Shown piece after piece: positions 48,860-59,319 of a DNA stretch of 64,000 bases. The notes below the pieces were generated by a model, which saw only the letters and a list, made by a program, of their open reading frames with translations, ran no database searches and was not told where the DNA came from. The stretch lies in assembly GCF_013377015.1 (NCBI RefSeq), contig NZ_JACABA010000001.1:1506756-1570755 (forward strand), read 5' to 3'. Each line of letters begins with the position of its first letter. Position 1 is the stretch's first letter. The stretch comes from Rhodopseudomonas sp. (lineage in GTDB: Bacteria > Pseudomonadota > Alphaproteobacteria > Rhizobiales > Xanthobacteraceae). Made by a program: the position numbers and the translations under genes.

Positions 48860-50734
48860 TTAGCCCGCCGCCACACCCGGCCTCTTTCGCGCTTCGCGGC
48901 GAAGATAGGCGGCGAGGATCCCCACCGCCGCCGGCGTCATGCCGTCGAGACGGCCAGCTTGGCCGACGGTGCGCGGACGGGCCTTTTCCAGCTTGTTACG
49001 AGCTTCATTGGAAAGCCCCGGCACCAGCGCATAATCGATGTCGATCAGCAACAGCCCCTCGTCGCGGCGGAATGCCTCGACGTCGGCGTCTTGGCGCTTC
49101 AGATAGACATCATATTTGGCATCAATCTCGACATGCACCGCGATCGGGGGCGCGACACAGCCCAATTCGGGCCAGACCGCCCGGATCTCGGCCCAACCAA
49201 TCTCGGGATAGGCCAGCAGCTCGAACGCCGAGCGCCGAACTCCGTCGCGATTGAGCGCCAGCCCATGCTTGGCCGCCTCGTTCGGCGTGATCGACAGCGA
49301 TTGCGCCAGCGCCTTGGCCTCTTCCAGCGCCGCCATCTTGCCGCGGTGAAAGCCGGCCCGTTCTGCGCCGACGCAGCCGAGCGCAATGCCCTTGTCGGTC
49401 AGCCGCTGGTCGGCATTGTCGGCCCGCAGCGTCAACCGGTATTCCGCCCGCGAGGTGAACATCCGGTACGGCTCGGTGATCCCGCGGGTCACCAGATCGT
49501 CGATCATCACCCCGAGATAACCGTCGGCGCGGTCGAACACGATTCCGTCGCCACCACTGGCGGTCATGGCCGCGTTTAGGCCGGCCACAAGCCCCTGGGC
49601 GGCGGCCTCTTCATAGCCCGTCGTGCCGTTGATCTGGCCGGCCAGGAACACCCCACGCAGCCGTTTGCTCTCAAGGGTCGGATCAAGTTCGCGCGGATCG
49701 ACATGGTCGTATTCGATCGCATAGCCGGGCCGAACCATCCTGGTCCGCTCCAGGCCGGGAATCGTCGCCAGGATCGCCCGCTGCACCTCTTCCGGCAGCG
49801 AGGTTGAGATCCCGTTGGGATAGACCGTGCTATCGTCGAGCGCTTCAGGCTCGAGAAAGATCTGGTGCCCCTCGCGATCGCCGAAGCGGACGATCTTGTC
49901 TTCGATCGAGGGACAATAGCGCGGCCCCGAGCTCTGGATCCGACCCGAATACATCGGCGAGCGATGGACATTGGCCCGGATCAGGTCATGCGTGGCCGGC
50001 AGGGTTCGGGTGATGCCGCACTGGATCTGCGGCGTGGTGATTCCTTTGGTCAGCACCGAAAACGGCTCTGGCGGGTCGTCACCGGGCTGCATCTCGACCG
50101 CGGACCAATCAATCGTGGTGCCGTCGAGCCGTGGCGGCGTGCCGGTCTTCAATCGACCGAGGGTGAATCCAATCCGCTCGAACGCGACCGACAGCCCCAG
50201 CGCCGGGGCCTCGTCGATCCGGCCGGCCGGCCAGCTCCGTTCACCGAGATGGATTAGCCCGCGCAAAAACGTCCCGGTGGTGATCACCACCGCGCCAGCG
50301 GAGAGTTCGCGGCCATCGGCAAGCTTGATACCGGTTACTCGTCCGGCGTCGACCAGAAGGTCGTCGGCCTCGGATTCGATCACGTTGAGATTTGCGGTCT
50401 CCCGGATCGCGGCCTGGATCGCGCCAGCGTAGAGCTTGCGGTCGGCCTGCGCGCGCGGCCCGCGCACAGCGGGGCCCTTGCGACGATTGAGCATTCGGAA
50501 CTGGATTCCGCCGGCGTCAGCCGCGCGACCCATTAACCCGTCGAGCGCATCGACCTCGCGGACCAGATGACCCTTGCCGAGCCCGCCGATCGCCGGGTTG
50601 CACGACATCGCGCCGATGGTCGCGAACTTATGGGTGACCAGCGCGGTGCGGGCGCCAAGACGCGCGGACGCTGCTGCCGCCTCGCTGCCGGCGTGGCCGC
50701 CTCCAATCACGATCACATCAAACGAATTCCGCAT
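48860..50734 (-). CDS. mnmG: tRNA U34 carboxymethylaminomethyl modification enzyme MnmG
   Basis: A 624-residue flavoprotein (GidA): FAD motif [20 protein letters not shown] at the N-terminus, [32 protein letters not shown] and [20 protein letters not shown] near the C-terminal helical domain. It installs cmnm5 at U34 with MnmE. It lies 162 bases downstream of mnmE, with parS and an AT-rich block between. Confidence 0.98.
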   Translation of the reverse strand: MRNSFDVIVIGGGHAGSEAAAASARLGARTALVTHKFATIGAMSCNPAIGGLGKGHLVREVDALDGLMGRAADAGGIQFRMLNRRKGPAVRGPRAQADRKLYAGAIQAAIRETANLNVIESEADDLLVDAGRVTGIKLADGRELSAGAVVITTGTFLRGLIHLGERSWPAGRIDEAPALGLSVAFERIGFTLGRLKTGTPPRLDGTTIDWSAVEMQPGDDPPEPFSVLTKGITTPQIQCGITRTLPATHDLIRANVHRSPMYSGRIQSSGPRYCPSIEDKIVRFGDREGHQIFLEPEALDDSTVYPNGISTSLPEEVQRAILATIPGLERTRMVRPGYAIEYDHVDPRELDPTLESKRLRGVFLAGQINGTTGYEEAAAQGLVAGLNAAMTASGGDGIVFDRADGYLGVMIDDLVTRGITEPYRMFTSRAEYRLTLRADNADQRLTDKGIALGCVGAERAGFHRGKMAALEEAKALAQSLSITPNEAAKHGLALNRDGVRRSAFELLAYPEIGWAEIRAVWPELGCVAPPIAVHVEIDAKYDVYLKRQDADVEAFRRDEGLLLIDIDYALVPGLSNEARNKLEKARPRTVGQAGRLDGMTPAAVGILAAYLRREARKRPGVAAG

Positions 50735-50807
50735 CGCAGGCTTCTAGCGCAGGTTTGCGGTGCCTTGAAGCGGGAACTTACCTTTGGCTGCAGTCAACTG
50801 AGATCGA

Positions 50808-50823
50808 TGTTTCACGTGAAACA
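50808..50823. promoter_or_regulatory. parS: parS site upstream of mnmG
   Basis: TGTTTCACGTGAAACA, a second perfect copy of the ParB-binding palindrome, in the mnmE-mnmG gap. Confidence 0.97.
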
Positions 50824-50843
50824 ACCGCCATCCCTCAATTTCG

Positions 50844-50902
50844 AAAACAAAGAAATAAATATATATTCATCATATATAAAAATGAATAAAGAAATATTAT
50901 TT
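50844..50902. other. Extremely AT-rich block beside parS and the mnmE 3' end
   Basis: In 59 bases only six are G or C, against a GC-rich background. It is rich in ATATAT and AAATA runs, begins 20 bases after a parS site and runs into the last codons of mnmE. It may be an unwinding element, a ParB/nucleoid-protein site or just an AT-rich 3' end. Confidence 0.8.
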
Positions 50903-52291
50903 ACCTACACAAAATCGACTGAAGATTTCTCCGAGCACTTCCTCGACATCCACCCGCCCCAACAGGCGCCCAAGCGTGTTGCCCGCCACCCTCAACTCCT
51001 CCGCAACGACTTCCACACCGATCCCAACCTCCATGCTGCACTGCAACGCAACCGCAGCATGCTGCAGCAACTGCCGGTGCCGCTCTCGACTGATCAACAC
51101 GCCCGCGCCGACACCAAAAAAAACCTCAGCGAACCCCTGCAGACGCCCCACCAACTCGGGAACCCCGTCGCCCCGACTGGCGGAAATCCGATAGATTGCC
51201 GCCGGATGATCTCCGTCCGGCTGCCCCAACTCAGCCTCAAGCCGCCCTCGGTTCGCCGCAACATTCCCCACCGCCGAATCATCGGCTTTCGCCGGCTCGA
51301 GATCGATCTTGTTGCGCACGTTCCAGACCACGGTTTCCCCACCGAAGCCCTCACCCTTATCCACGCCATTGCCGACACTCAGCCAAAGCACCAGATCGGC
51401 CTCCGCCGCCCGCACCTTTGCCCGCCGCACGCCCTCCTGCTCGACCGGATCGTCGCTGTCACGAATCCCGGCGGTGTCGATCACCGTCACCGGATAGCCG
51501 CCGAGATCCAACTGCACCTCGATGATGTCACGCGTGGTGCCGGCATGCGGCGACACGATCGCGACCTCGCGCCGTGCCAGCTGATTCATCAGCGTCGACT
51601 TGCCGACATTCGGCGGCCCCGCGATCGCCACCACCAAACCGTCGCGTAGCCGCTCACTTCGCCCCTGCGCCCCAAGCACTTCTTCGATCTCGCCGCGCAG
51701 TGCTGCGATCCGTCGCAACGCCGGGGCCATCAGCTCGCCCGCGACGTCGCCTTCATCCGAGAAATCGATCCCGGCCTCGATCAGCGCCGCTGCTTCGATG
51801 ATCTGCTCGCGCCAACGCCGCGCACGGTCGCCGAGCAGACCCTTCAGTTGCCGCAACGCCTGGCGCCGTTGCTGGTCGGTGTCGGCGTGGATCAGATCGT
51901 CGAGCCCCTCGGCTTCGGTCAGATCAAGCTTACCGTTCTCGAAACCGCGCCGGGTGAACTCGCCGGGCTCCGCCGGTCGCACATCGTCGAACGACGCCAA
52001 CGCAGAAAACAGCGCTACGAGCACCGCGCGGCCGCCATGGACATGAAACTCGGCGACGTCTTCGCCGGTCGCGCTTGCCGGCGCGGGAAACCACAGGACC
52101 AGGGCGTCGTCGATAAGCTCTTGATTCTGATCGCGTAATAGCGCGCGCGTAGAAACGCGCGGCGGCGGATTGCTGCCGCTCAGCGCGCGCAGCAAGTCCC
52201 CGGCACGTGAGCCCGACACCCGAACGATGGCAATCGCAGTCGGCGGCCGGCCCGATGCCAGGGCGAAGATCGTCTGGTCCCGCGGATGCAT
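50897..52291 (-). CDS. mnmE: tRNA modification GTPase MnmE
   Basis: A 464-residue GTPase (TrmE). It starts [20 protein letters not shown], has [20 protein letters not shown] and [20 protein letters not shown] in the tetrahydrofolate domain, G1 GPPNVGKST and the G3-like [20 protein letters not shown]. It ends FCVGK, the conserved C-terminal CxGK tail. It works with MnmG on U34 of tRNAs. The ATG at 52291 gives the family start; upstream in-frame codons to 52414 are not family-like. The rho gene is 137 bases upstream. Confidence 0.97.
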   Translation of the reverse strand: MHPRDQTIFALASGRPPTAIAIVRVSGSRAGDLLRALSGSNPPPRVSTRALLRDQNQELIDDALVLWFPAPASATGEDVAEFHVHGGRAVLVALFSALASFDDVRPAEPGEFTRRGFENGKLDLTEAEGLDDLIHADTDQQRRQALRQLKGLLGDRARRWREQIIEAAALIEAGIDFSDEGDVAGELMAPALRRIAALRGEIEEVLGAQGRSERLRDGLVVAIAGPPNVGKSTLMNQLARREVAIVSPHAGTTRDIIEVQLDLGGYPVTVIDTAGIRDSDDPVEQEGVRRAKVRAAEADLVLWLSVGNGVDKGEGFGGETVVWNVRNKIDLEPAKADDSAVGNVAANRGRLEAELGQPDGDHPAAIYRISASRGDGVPELVGRLQGFAEVFFGVGAGVLISRERHRQLLQHAAVALQCSMEVGIGVEVVAEELRVAGNTLGRLLGRVDVEEVLGEIFSRFCVGK

Positions 52292-52428
52292 CGCCTCTCT
52301 TGCCGCCGAGCCACCGAAAAGGCAACGCAGTTTGCGGGCAGTCGAGATCCGATCTTGCAGCAACCTTGCAGCAAAACAAAAGGCGCCCCGCTCGCGCGGG
52401 ACGCCTTCAACCAATCCGAACCAGCCGA

Positions 52429-53694
52429 TCAGGTATTCATCGACTCGAAGAATTCGGCGTTGTTCTTGGTGTTGCGCAACTTGTCGAGCAGGAAGTCGAT
52501 GGCATCCATCGTTCCCATCGGATTCAGGATTCGGCGCAGCACGTACATCTTCTTCAGCAGCTGCGGATCAGTGATCAGCTCTTCCTTGCGGGTGCCCGAG
52601 CGCGAAATGTCGATCGCCGGGAAGGTCCGCTTGTCTGAGACCTTGCGGTCGAGAATCAGTTCCGAGTTGCCGGTTCCCTTGAACTCTTCGAAGATCACTT
52701 CGTCCATACGCGAGCCGGTATCGACCAGCGCGGTGGCGATGATGGTGAGCGAACCGCCCTCTTCGATGTTGCGCGCGGCGCCGAAGAACCGCTTCGGCCG
52801 TTGCAACGCGTTAGCGTCCACGCCGCCGGTCAGCACCTTGCCGGAAGACGGCACCACCGTGTTGTAGGCGCGCCCCAGACGCGTAATCGAGTCGAGCAGG
52901 ATCACGACATCGCGGCCGTGTTCGACCAGCCGCTTGGCCTTCTCGATCACCATCTCGGCGACCTGGACGTGACGCACCGCGGGTTCGTCGAAGGTCGAGG
53001 ACACGACCTCGCCCTTCACCGAGCGCTGCATATCGGTGACTTCTTCGGGCCGCTCGTCAATCAGCAGCACAATCAGATAGCACTCCGGATGATTGGCTGT
53101 GATCGAATGCGCGATGTTCTGCATCAGCACGGTCTTGCCAGTCCGCGGCGGCGCCACGATCAAGGCGCGCTGGCCTTTGCCGATCGGCGCGACGATGTCG
53201 ATGACGCGCGCTGACAGATCCTTGCGGGTCGAATCCTCCAGCTCGAGGCGGAAGCGTTCATCCGGAAACAACGGTGTCAGATTGTCGAAATTGACCTTGT
53301 GCTTTGACTTCTCCGGGTCCTCAAAGTTCAGCGTGTTGACCTTCAGCAGTGCGAAGTAGCGCTCGCCCTCCTTCGGGCTGCGGATATGGCCCTCGATGGT
53401 ATCGCCGGTCCGTAGGCCGAATCGCCTGATCTGCGACGGCGAAACATAGATGTCATCCGGACCAGGCAGATAATTCGCATCGGGCGACCGCAGAAATCCG
53501 AATCCGTCGGACAGTACTTCGACGACGCCTTCCCCGATGATGTCGGTCTCCTTCGCCGAAAGCTGCTTGAGGCTGGCGAACATCAGCTCCTGCTTGCGCA
53601 TCGTGCTGGCGTTTTCGACCCCCAGATCTTCCGCGAATGACACCAGTTCGGCTGGCGTCTTGGCCTTGAGGTCTTGAAGCTTCATTTCCCGCAT
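52429..53694 (-). CDS. rho: Transcription termination factor Rho
   Basis: A 421-residue hexameric RNA helicase. It begins [20 protein letters not shown], has an OB-fold RNA-binding domain with [20 protein letters not shown], Walker [36 protein letters not shown], and the C-terminal [20 protein letters not shown]. The ATG at 53694 follows AGGA at an 8-base spacing; the longer frame is rejected. Confidence 0.98.
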   Translation of the reverse strand: MREMKLQDLKAKTPAELVSFAEDLGVENASTMRKQELMFASLKQLSAKETDIIGEGVVEVLSDGFGFLRSPDANYLPGPDDIYVSPSQIRRFGLRTGDTIEGHIRSPKEGERYFALLKVNTLNFEDPEKSKHKVNFDNLTPLFPDERFRLELEDSTRKDLSARVIDIVAPIGKGQRALIVAPPRTGKTVLMQNIAHSITANHPECYLIVLLIDERPEEVTDMQRSVKGEVVSSTFDEPAVRHVQVAEMVIEKAKRLVEHGRDVVILLDSITRLGRAYNTVVPSSGKVLTGGVDANALQRPKRFFGAARNIEEGGSLTIIATALVDTGSRMDEVIFEEFKGTGNSELILDRKVSDKRTFPAIDISRSGTRKEELITDPQLLKKMYVLRRILNPMGTMDAIDFLLDKLRNTKNNAEFFESMNT

Positions 53695-53961
53695 TGGGAT
53701 GGTCCTGTGGAAAATCGGGGGAGGGGAGTCGCGAGGTGGAAGAAAGTGCTGACGCCGAGCTATCAGGGGAGTCCGCAGGTCTTCAGAAACGAAGTCTTGA
53801 GCAACGAAGGTGCGGAGAGGCTTCAAACCTGATGCGGCGGCCGGTGTATGACAAAACCGGTTCGCAACCACATCCGCCTGCGTGGGGTGGGATGGCCGCA
53901 CTATAGAAAATCAGGTGGTCTCACGCAAGGCGTTCCGTATTCGCCCCGCGCCTGGCCCGAC

Positions 53962-54396
53962 CTAAAACGGTTTGACGATCACAAGAAGCACCACAAAGAT
54001 CATCAATAATGTCGGTACTTCATTGATAATACGATAGAATTTATGTCCGTGCCGATTCTTGTCGGCGGCGAAAGCCTTCACCGAATGACCAAGGAAGAAG
54101 TGGATCGCCGTCATCGCCACCACCATCGCGAGCTTGCCGTGAAACCATGGTTCCGCGAAGAACTGCCGGTCCCAGGCGATGTACAGCCCGACAATCCAAG
54201 CGACAATCATCGCCGGCGTCATGATCGCCTTGTACAGCCGCCGTTCCATGATCTTGAAGGTTTCGGACTGCTTCGATCCGATCTCGGCATCGCAATGGTA
54301 GACGAACAGCCGCGGCATGTAGAGTATTCCGGCCATCCAGGAAATCACCGCGATCACATGCAGCGCCTTCAGCCACGGGTACAACAGATCAGCCAT
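53962..54396 (-). CDS. hemJ: Protoporphyrinogen oxidase HemJ
   Basis: A 144-residue four-helix membrane protein: LYPWLKALHVIAVISWMAGI with His13 and LYMPRLFVYH, ERRLYKAIMTPAMIVAWIVG, WFHGKLAMVVAMTAIHFFLG and FYRIINEVPTLLMIFVVLLV. HemJ converts protoporphyrinogen IX to protoporphyrin IX. In many alphaproteobacteria it lies beside rho and hemE; hemE is not seen here. The origin-like gap lies directly upstream. Confidence 0.95.
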   Translation of the reverse strand: MADLLYPWLKALHVIAVISWMAGILYMPRLFVYHCDAEIGSKQSETFKIMERRLYKAIMTPAMIVAWIVGLYIAWDRQFFAEPWFHGKLAMVVAMTAIHFFLGHSVKAFAADKNRHGHKFYRIINEVPTLLMIFVVLLVIVKPF

Positions 54397-54860
54397 TCGG
54401 TCGTCTCGCCGCTGCCGATCGGCAGCCCTATGTTTTTCCGATCCTTCGGAACGCCATGCCTAACATGGGCAATATCGGAATGCTCGAAGATAGACTTGTT
54501 CGCAAGCCGTCCTTTTCTAAAACAATAGTTATAGATTCTTAGGTCTGAGTCTAAGTGACAGTGGATTAGGCCCACGCAACGCTGTCCATGAGTTTTCAGT
54601 ATTTTGTTCACAACCCCACGGTGACAGCACCACGTTCTGGAGAATCCTGATAACGCGACTGGAGTCAGACAGTTGCGCCCCCGGTTAGCCGCTTTATCAA
54701 GAGACAAATCCACATAACCCCGCTAACATTCCCAGCACTCCGGAATCGTCTCCTCACACGAGGCCTGTGAAGAAAAAACCGGGTTATCCCGAGCCCGCCG
54801 GCCAAGGCGCCGCAATCTGGCCCCAGCCCCACAGCTTTTCACAGGATATACAGGGTTAGA
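54397..54860. other. oriC: Candidate chromosome replication origin (oriC) between hemJ and ppsR
   Basis: 464 bases without genes, flanked by hemJ on one side and ppsR-maf-coaE-dnaQ-secB on the other, the gene order beside the Caulobacter origin. Five GANTC sites occur at 54534-54538, 54547-54551, 54642-54646, 54662-54666 and 54743-54747. DnaA-box-like 7/9 matches are at 54560-54568, 54604-54612, 54706-54714 and 54784-54792. An AT-richer stretch at about 54512-54541 could unwind. No perfect DnaA box (TTATCCACA) is present, and parAB/parS lie 4-8 kb away. Confidence 0.5.
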
Positions 54861-55700
54861 ATGCCGACCGAAGGCAGCTATTTTCATCTTCACCTGGTCT
54901 CCGATTCGACCGGCGAAACGCTGATCACGGTGTCCCGCGCCGTGGCCGCGCAATACGCCAATGTCACCCCGGTCGAACACGTCTATCCGCTGGTGCGCAG
55001 CCAGAAGCAGCTCGACCGCGTCCTCGCTGAAATCGAGGAAGCCCCCGGTATCGTGCTATTCACCTTGCTGGAAAAGGATCTGGTTGAACGCCTCGAGGCC
55101 AAGTGTCACGAGATCAACAGCCCGAGCCTGTCAATCATCGGTCCGGTGATGCAACTGTTCCAGGCCTATCTCGGCGCCGCCACCACCGGGCGCGTCGGCG
55201 CCCAGCACACCCTCAACGCGGAATATTTCAAGCGAATCGACGCGCTGAATTATTCGATGATGCACGATGATGGCCAACACGTCGAAGGCTTGGAAGAGGC
55301 GGACGTGGTGCTGGTCGGCGTGTCGCGGACCTCGAAGACACCGACCTCGATCTATCTCGCCAACCGCGGCATCCGCACCGCGAACGTGCCGCTGGTCGCC
55401 GGGATCGCAATTCCACATCAGCTGGAGACGCTGAAGAAGCCGCTTGTGGTCAGCCTTCATGCCACCCCGGAACGGCTCATTCAGGTCCGTCAGAATCGTC
55501 TGCTGAGCATGGGCGCCAGCAGCGGCAATGACACCTATACTGATCGTCAATCGGTGACCGACGAAGTGGCGCTGGCGCGGCGACTGAGTGCCAAATACGG
55601 CTGGGCGCTGCTTGAAGTCACCCGCCGATCGATCGAGGAAACCGCGGCCGCGATCATGAAATTGCTCGCTGACCGGCAACGTCAGAGGACCCACGAATGA
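54861..55700 (+). CDS. ppsR: Pyruvate, phosphate dikinase regulatory protein (PpsR/DUF299 kinase-pyrophosphorylase)
   Basis: A 279-residue DUF299 protein. It begins [20 protein letters not shown], and its P-loop is [20 protein letters not shown]. It both phosphorylates (with ADP) and pyrophosphorolyses the dikinase/PEP synthase threonine. The gene starts right after the candidate origin, as does its Caulobacter counterpart (RP001), and overlaps maf by 4 bases. Confidence 0.95.
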   Translation: MPTEGSYFHLHLVSDSTGETLITVSRAVAAQYANVTPVEHVYPLVRSQKQLDRVLAEIEEAPGIVLFTLLEKDLVERLEAKCHEINSPSLSIIGPVMQLFQAYLGAATTGRVGAQHTLNAEYFKRIDALNYSMMHDDGQHVEGLEEADVVLVGVSRTSKTPTSIYLANRGIRTANVPLVAGIAIPHQLETLKKPLVVSLHATPERLIQVRQNRLLSMGASSGNDTYTDRQSVTDEVALARRLSAKYGWALLEVTRRSIEETAAAIMKLLADRQRQRTHE

Positions 55701-56305
55701 CGTTGTGGCTGGCGTCGCAGCCCCTGATTCTGGCTTCGCAAAGCCGCGCCCGGCAGTCACTGTTGGCCAATGCCGGGATTCCGTTCGAGGCCATTCCAGC
55801 CGCGATCGACGAACGCATCATCGCTGAAGCATCCGGCCTGTCGTCGCCGGGCGAAATCGCAGCTTTGCTCGCCGAAGAAAAAGCCGCCTCGGTTTCCAGC
55901 CGCCATCCCGGGCGTTTCGTGCTCGGGGCTGATCAGACCTTGGCGCTCGGAGAACACAGCTTCAACAAGCCGGCCGATCGCGCCGAGGCAGCAAAGCAGT
56001 TGCGCGAACTCGCCGGCCGCCGTCATGAATTGCATTCCGCGGTCGCGTTGGTGTGCGACGGCAAGACCCTGTTCGCCGACGTGGTGATCGCGCGGATGAC
56101 GATGCGACCACTCGGCGCCAGTGACATCGAGGCCTATCTGGATGCGGCCGGCGATACGGTGACGTCGAGCGTCGGCGCCTATCAGGTCGAAGGTCTCGGC
56201 GTGCATCTGTTCGACGGCATCCACGGCGATCATTTCACCATTCTCGGCCTGTCGCTGCTGCCCTTGCTTGGATTCCTGCGACGGCAGAAACTGCTCGCGC
56301 TGTAA
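55697..56305 (+). CDS. maf: Maf-family nucleotide pyrophosphatase
   Basis: A 202-residue Maf/YceF-like protein, starting [20 protein letters not shown], with the signature [33 protein letters not shown] and [20 protein letters not shown]. Maf enzymes hydrolyse non-canonical nucleoside triphosphates. It is fused by a 4-base overlap to ppsR and followed by coaE 27 bases on. Confidence 0.94.
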   Translation: MTLWLASQPLILASQSRARQSLLANAGIPFEAIPAAIDERIIAEASGLSSPGEIAALLAEEKAASVSSRHPGRFVLGADQTLALGEHSFNKPADRAEAAKQLRELAGRRHELHSAVALVCDGKTLFADVVIARMTMRPLGASDIEAYLDAAGDTVTSSVGAYQVEGLGVHLFDGIHGDHFTILGLSLLPLLGFLRRQKLLAL

Positions 56306-56332
56306 CGAAAACAAAAAACGGGGAGCGGATCG

Positions 56333-56932
56333 ATGCTGATCCTTGGTCTGACCGGCTCGATCGGAATGGGCAAGTCCACCACCGCGAAGCTGTTCGCGGA
56401 AGCCGGCGTCCCGGTCTATGACGCCGATGCCACCGTTCACATGGTCTATGACGGCGAGGCGGTCCCCGCCATCGAGGCGGCGTTTCCCGGCACCACGGTC
56501 GACGGCAAGGTTGATCGTGCCAAACTATCGGCGCAGGTGGTGCATGATCCGGCGGCGATGCAGCGGCTGGAGCAGATCGTGCATCCGATGCTCGGCGCCT
56601 ATCACCGGAAATTCCTCGACGATGCGGAACGCTCCGGTGCGCCGATCGCCGTGGTCGACGTGCCGCTGCTGTATGAGACCGGTGGCGAGAAGCGGGTCGA
56701 CGCGGTTGTGGTCGTCTCGACCACGCCCGAGCTGCAGCGCGAACGGATCCTCGCGCGCGACAATATGACGCCGGAGAAACTCGACGCCATCCTGGCGCGG
56801 CAATTGCCCGACGCGGAAAAGCGCAAACGCGCGGATTTCGTGGTGGATACTTCGCACGGACTCGATCCGGTACGCGTCCGAATCCGCGAAATTCTCAGCC
56901 AGGCTGCTAGGATGCCACAGCGGCGGGCGTGA
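56333..56932 (+). CDS. coaE: Dephospho-CoA kinase
   Basis: A 199-residue kinase with P-loop [20 protein letters not shown], then [17 protein letters not shown], the lid and [20 protein letters not shown]. It performs the last CoA-synthesis step. A GGGGAG ribosome site precedes the ATG. Part of the ppsR-maf-coaE-dnaQ run. Confidence 0.97.
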   Translation: MLILGLTGSIGMGKSTTAKLFAEAGVPVYDADATVHMVYDGEAVPAIEAAFPGTTVDGKVDRAKLSAQVVHDPAAMQRLEQIVHPMLGAYHRKFLDDAERSGAPIAVVDVPLLYETGGEKRVDAVVVVSTTPELQRERILARDNMTPEKLDAILARQLPDAEKRKRADFVVDTSHGLDPVRVRIREILSQAARMPQRRA

Positions 56933-56956
56933 TTCGCTGCCTGATTGGCAAAATAG

Positions 56957-57646
56957 ATGCGTGAGATCGTCCTCGATACCGAAACGACCGGCCTCGACCC
57001 GCTCCGCGGCGACCGGCTGGTCGAGATCGGCTGCGTCGAGATCTTCAACCGGATGCCGACCGGCCAGAGCTTTCACCGCCACATCAACCCGGAACGCGAC
57101 ATGCCGGCGGAAGCGTTCGCTGTACATGGCCTGTCCGGCGAGTTTCTAGCCGACAAGCCGCGGTTCGCCGAGGTCGTCGACGAGTTCCTGGAATTCATCG
57201 GCGACACGCCGCTGGTGATCCACAACGCCTCGTTCGATATCGGGTTCATCAATGCCGAGCTGGCGCGGATTTCGCGGCCACCGATCCCGCGCGATCGACT
57301 GGTCGATACGCTGTTACTGGCGCGACGCAAGCATCCCGGCGTCTCGAACCGACTCGATGATTTATGTTCGCGCTATGCGATCGACAATTCACGCCGCACC
57401 AAGCACGGCGCGCTGCTCGACGCCGAATTGCTGGCCGAGGTCTATATCGATCTGATCGGCGCCCGGCAGTCGCAGCTGATTCTCGCCGAAACCCAGGCCG
57501 ACCGCACCATCCGGGAAGGCGAGGCCCCGCGCCGGCAGCGGCAGCTGCCGCTCGCGCCGCGCGTCAGCGAGGCCGCTCGCGCTGAACATCGGGCGTTTGC
57601 CGCCACGCTTGGCGACAAGCTGATCTGGAACGATTATCTGGCCTGA
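56957..57646 (+). CDS. dnaQ: DNA polymerase III epsilon subunit (proofreading 3'-5' exonuclease)
   Basis: A 229-residue DEDDh exonuclease. ExoI is VLDTETTGLDP (D7, E9), ExoII HNASFDIGFINAEL, ExoIII KHGALLDAELLAEVY with the catalytic His-Asp. A C-terminal 50-residue tail (RRQRQLPLAPRVSEAARAEH) would bind the alpha subunit. It is convergent with secB. Confidence 0.97.
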   Translation: MREIVLDTETTGLDPLRGDRLVEIGCVEIFNRMPTGQSFHRHINPERDMPAEAFAVHGLSGEFLADKPRFAEVVDEFLEFIGDTPLVIHNASFDIGFINAELARISRPPIPRDRLVDTLLLARRKHPGVSNRLDDLCSRYAIDNSRRTKHGALLDAELLAEVYIDLIGARQSQLILAETQADRTIREGEAPRRQRQLPLAPRVSEAARAEHRAFAATLGDKLIWNDYLA

Positions 57647-57658
57647 CGGGGAGTCCGA

Positions 57659-58141
57659 TCAGCTCGGCTTGCCCTGTTGCGCGGCCGCCTGCCGCTCCAT
57701 GTTCTGCCGGTACAGTCCGACGAAATCAACCGGATCGAGCATCAGCGGCGGGAAGCCGCCGTCGCGCACCGCGGTCGCGATGATCTCCCGGGCGAACGGG
57801 AACAGCAGCCGAGGGCATTCGATCATCACCAGCGGGTGAAGATTCTCCTGCGGCACGTTGAGGATGCGGAACACGCCGGCATAAGCGAGCTCGAACCTGA
57901 ACATCAAGGCATCGCCATTTTCGGCTTTGCCCTCGATCGACAGAGTCACCTCGAACTCATTCTCGGCGATGGTATTGGCGCCGACATTGATCTGGATGTT
58001 GATCGCCGGCTGCTGTTGCTGCGGCGCCAGCGAGGCCGGGGCATTCGGATTTTCGAACGACAGGTCCTTGGTATACTGCGCCAGCACGTTGAGCTGCGGG
58101 GGAGGACCGCCTTCAGGAGGGGTTCCGTTACCGTTGGTCAT
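57659..58141 (-). CDS. secB: Protein-export chaperone SecB
   Basis: A 160-residue Sec[41 protein letters not shown] and [20 protein letters not shown]. SecB holds preproteins for SecA. An N-terminal Gly/Pro-rich [15 protein letters not shown] stretch and a short Gln/Ala-rich tail are added to the core. It is convergent with dnaQ. Confidence 0.97.
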   Translation of the reverse strand: MTNGNGTPPEGGPPPQLNVLAQYTKDLSFENPNAPASLAPQQQQPAINIQINVGANTIAENEFEVTLSIEGKAENGDALMFRFELAYAGVFRILNVPQENLHPLVMIECPRLLFPFAREIIATAVRDGGFPPLMLDPVDFVGLYRQNMERQAAAQQGKPS

Positions 58142-58611
58142 TGATGTCTCTCCAGAAGCGTTTTCAGGCAGCTGCGACCGGCTTGCGCCGGAAATCGCGC
58201 GAAAGGCAAGAGATTCCGTCGGGGCGAGTGGCTATCATAGCCCCGCGGCGGTCCACAAGGTGGGCGGAAGCATCAACCTGGCGAAACCGGGGCCCGCACG
58301 AGGATTTTCCGGCGCTGTACGACCGCAGCTTGCTCGGGAGCTCGCAATTGCCGGCCGGTTGAATAGGCGGGATTTCCCACCATGATCCGGTTTCCCCGCA
58401 GGGGCGAAACGCGTACAATTCGTCGGAATCAACGGCCCGCGCGCCAATTTGACGGGCTTCGCCAATGCGTTTGTTTGTGAGAAAACGCACCATTGGCTCG
58501 GCGCAGTTCATGCCTACATGGTGAGGGTTAGACCTTGCCGTCCCAATTCGTCTCCCCGGAGACGCACCTAAGCCGGCCCCGCGCTGGCGCCGACCAGAAA
58601 GTGAATGCGAC
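58142..58611. other. Intergenic region between secB and the Tim44-like gene
   Basis: 470 bases between divergent genes. fxsA, which many alphaproteobacteria have here, is not recognisable in any frame. The longest frames have no family-like sequence. I see no repeat element. Confidence 0.45.
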
Positions 58612-59319
58612 GTGGATATTTACACCATCATCTTCCTGGCACTCGCGGTGTTTATTTTCCTGCGTCTTCGCAACGTGCTGGGCCAACGCACCGGCAACGA
58701 GCGGCCGCCGTTCGACCGCGCTGCGGCGCGCGATGTTCTTCAAGGCAAGCAGGACAATAACGTCGTGCCGTTGCCGGGCTCGCTGATCGACCAGACGCCG
58801 CTGGCGCCGACCGCCGATGTGGTGCCGCCGAGCGATCGCTGGAAGGGAATCGCCGAGCCCGGCTCCGACCTCGAGCACGCTCTCAATGCCATCGCCACAC
58901 AGGATTCCTCGTTCGATCCGCATCATTTCCTCTCCGGTGCCAAGGGCGCTTATGAGATGATCGTGCTGGCCTTCGCCAATGGCGACCGCCGTGCGCTGAA
59001 GGATCTGCTGTCGTCCGAGGTCTACGAAAGCTTCGAAACGGTCATCAAGGATCGCGAAAAGCACGAGCAGAAGACAGAGACCCGATTCGTTTCGATCGAA
59101 AAGGCCGAACTGGTCGGCGCCGAGGTCCGTGACCGCGCGGCACAGCTGACGGTGCGGTTCGTGTCGCAGATGATTTCGGCGACCCGCGACAAGGCGGGCG
59201 CCGTGGTCGACGGCAACCCGGATCAGGTCGCGGATATCACCGATGTTTGGACCTTTGCACGCGACATTGGCTCGCGCGATCCGAACTGGAAGCTGGTTGG
59301 AACGGGAAGCTCTCACTAA
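58612..59319 (+). CDS. Tim44-like domain protein (TimA)
   Basis: A 235-residue protein. A membrane-anchor segment DIYTIIFLALAVFIFLRLRN is at the N-terminus, followed by a Tim44-like domain with FLSGAKGAYEMIVLAFANGD, AQLTVRFVSQMISATRDK and ITDVWTFARDIGSRDPNWKL. The mitochondrial Tim44 relative recruits Hsp70 to the import pore; the bacterial role is not settled. The start is the GTG at 58612. It overlaps mltA slightly. Confidence 0.9.
   Translation: MDIYTIIFLALAVFIFLRLRNVLGQRTGNERPPFDRAAARDVLQGKQDNNVVPLPGSLIDQTPLAPTADVVPPSDRWKGIAEPGSDLEHALNAIATQDSSFDPHHFLSGAKGAYEMIVLAFANGDRRALKDLLSSEVYESFETVIKDREKHEQKTETRFVSIEKAELVGAEVRDRAAQLTVRFVSQMISATRDKAGAVVDGNPDQVADITDVWTFARDIGSRDPNWKLVGTGSSH

Noticed and set aside
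54397-54860. hemE gene next to the origin
   Set aside because: No uroporphyrinogen decarboxylase sequence is seen in this gap or beside hemJ.
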